Below are positions 6,811-7,327 of a stretch of DNA of 7,327 bases, one piece after another. The notes below the pieces were generated by a model. The model searched no databases. It was not told where the DNA came from and saw only the letters and a list, made by a program, of their open reading frames with translations. Made by a program: the position numbers and the translations under genes. Numbering within the stretch: position 1 is the first letter of the stretch; every line of letters starts with the position of its first letter. Origin of the DNA: Deltaproteobacteria bacterium (lineage in GTDB: Bacteria; Myxococcota_A; UBA9160; SZUA-336); assembly GCA_030665705.1 (NCBI GenBank), contig DAOUZG010000086.1, positions 1-7,327 of the forward strand, in the 5' to 3' direction.

Positions 6811-7327
6811 ACGAGGCCCAATCTCCTCGTCGAAACGGACTGGCTCGAGGATCCGGAGGTCCGGATCATCGACGCCTCCTGGTACCTCCCCAAGCAGGGG
6901 CGCAATGCGCCTGCCGAGTACGCTGAAGCGCATATTCCCGGAGCTGTCTTCCTCGACATCTCCATCGACCTTGCCAATACCGACGCGCCGCTCCCGGCCA
7001 GCGGAGCACTTCCGGGACGAAGGACCCGAGACGACCCATTACAGGGGACACATCCCGGGTGCACGCAGTGTCCCCTACGATCAGAACCTCTCGCGCAAGC
7101 CGCCCGTCTTTCTCGACCCCGGGGCACTCCGCGAGCTCTACGAGAAAGTCGGCCTCCGCTTCGATCAGCCCGTCGTCGCGGCCTGCGAATTGGGCATCCC
7201 CGCATCGCTGAACGCCTTCGTCTTGACCTGGCTCGGCCACACACAGGTCTCCGTCTACGACGGCTCCTGAGACGAGTGGGGAAACATGAAGGGGCTTCCG
7301 GCCGAGACGGGAAATTCCGAAGTTTCT
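6811..7327 (+). pseudogene. sseA: Two-domain sulfurtransferase (SseA / 3-mercaptopyruvate sulfurtransferase type), disrupted, runs off the window
   Basis: The intact ancestor would move sulfur from thiosulfate or 3-mercaptopyruvate by a cysteine persulfide. Frame 1 from about 6820 reads NLLVETDWLEDPEVRIIDAS, then WYLPK, then EYAEAHIPGAVFLDI and DAPLP, the start of the N-terminal rhodanese domain. At about 6994-6998 the homology jumps to frame 2 with RPAEHFRDEG, YRGHIPGARSVPY, VVAACELGIPAS (catalytic-type Cys at 7184-7186) and VSVYDGS: the C-terminal domain. Compared with E. coli SseA as I recall it, about 110 codons in between are missing. The next codon is TGA (7268-7270) where the family has Trp, after which the frame continues DEWGNMKGLPAETG, matching the usual (W)xEWG..xxLPVE ending. 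No ATG, GTG or TTG precedes the N-terminal match; ACG at 6811 sits where the start should be. Three separate lesions make a pseudogene nearly certain. It lies 19 bp after the deoxyhypusine-synthase-like gene. Confidence 0.88.

Noticed and set aside
5867..6990. Plus-strand frame 2 overlapping the deoxyhypusine-synthase-like gene, nominally one 467-aa frame with the sulfurtransferase end
   Set aside because: The first part is a shadow frame rich in Arg, Pro and Gly; only the segment after about 6995 has homology, and that belongs to the sulfurtransferase pseudogene.
1..7327. CRISPR array, tRNA, rRNA, insertion sequence or phage/defence module
   Set aside because: No regularly spaced repeats, cloverleaf-like segments, transposase or integrase motifs, or recognised defence domains were seen on either strand.

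Overview
The window is GC-rich bacterial chromosome, roughly two-thirds GC by eye, with a normal bacterial code: TGA ends leuS exactly where the family ends. It carries bacterial leucyl-tRNA synthetase, a lipobox lipoprotein and Shine-Dalgarno sites, and no archaeal or eukaryotic features. The protein style fits an environmental Gram-negative such as a deltaproteobacterium-like or related deep lineage, but the sequence does not settle the phylum.

Layout. (1) 1-253: the last 56 codons of a plus-strand gene that looks like the C-terminal end of an isoleucyl-tRNA synthetase. In another frame it is followed at once by a start-less 29-codon tail of a VOC (glyoxalase-fold) protein, a gene remnant. 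(2) 5491-284, minus strand: a compact probable operon, read as a 44-aa single-span membrane protein, a 427-aa lipoprotein with five calcium-loop (VCBS/FG-GAP) motifs, full-length leucyl-tRNA synthetase (leuS), then a GT4 glycosyltransferase that starts 5 bases after the leuS stop. It converges on the VOC remnant. (3) 5492-5672: the divergent control region, with a near-perfect 28-bp tandem duplication and a strong Shine-Dalgarno site for the plus-strand gene. (4) 5673-6791, plus: an intact deoxyhypusine-synthase-family protein. (5) 6811-7327, plus: a decayed two-domain sulfurtransferase (SseA/3-mercaptopyruvate sulfurtransferase type) with a missing start codon, a large internal deletion with frameshift, and a Trp-to-TGA nonsense codon. 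It runs off the window.

Functional reading. leuS is housekeeping; the surface lipoprotein and glycosyltransferase that share its transcript point to envelope functions. The most interesting gene is the deoxyhypusine-synthase homologue. Bacteria lack the eIF5A substrate of the classical enzyme. Here the lysine that carries the aminobutyl group and several NAD-site acids are kept, but four of the eight spermidine-pocket residues known from the human enzyme are changed. That fits a different amine-transfer job, such as homospermidine-type polyamine synthesis. Both edges of the window carry gene debris (VOC tail, sulfurtransferase), which suggests ongoing deletion around an otherwise intact block.
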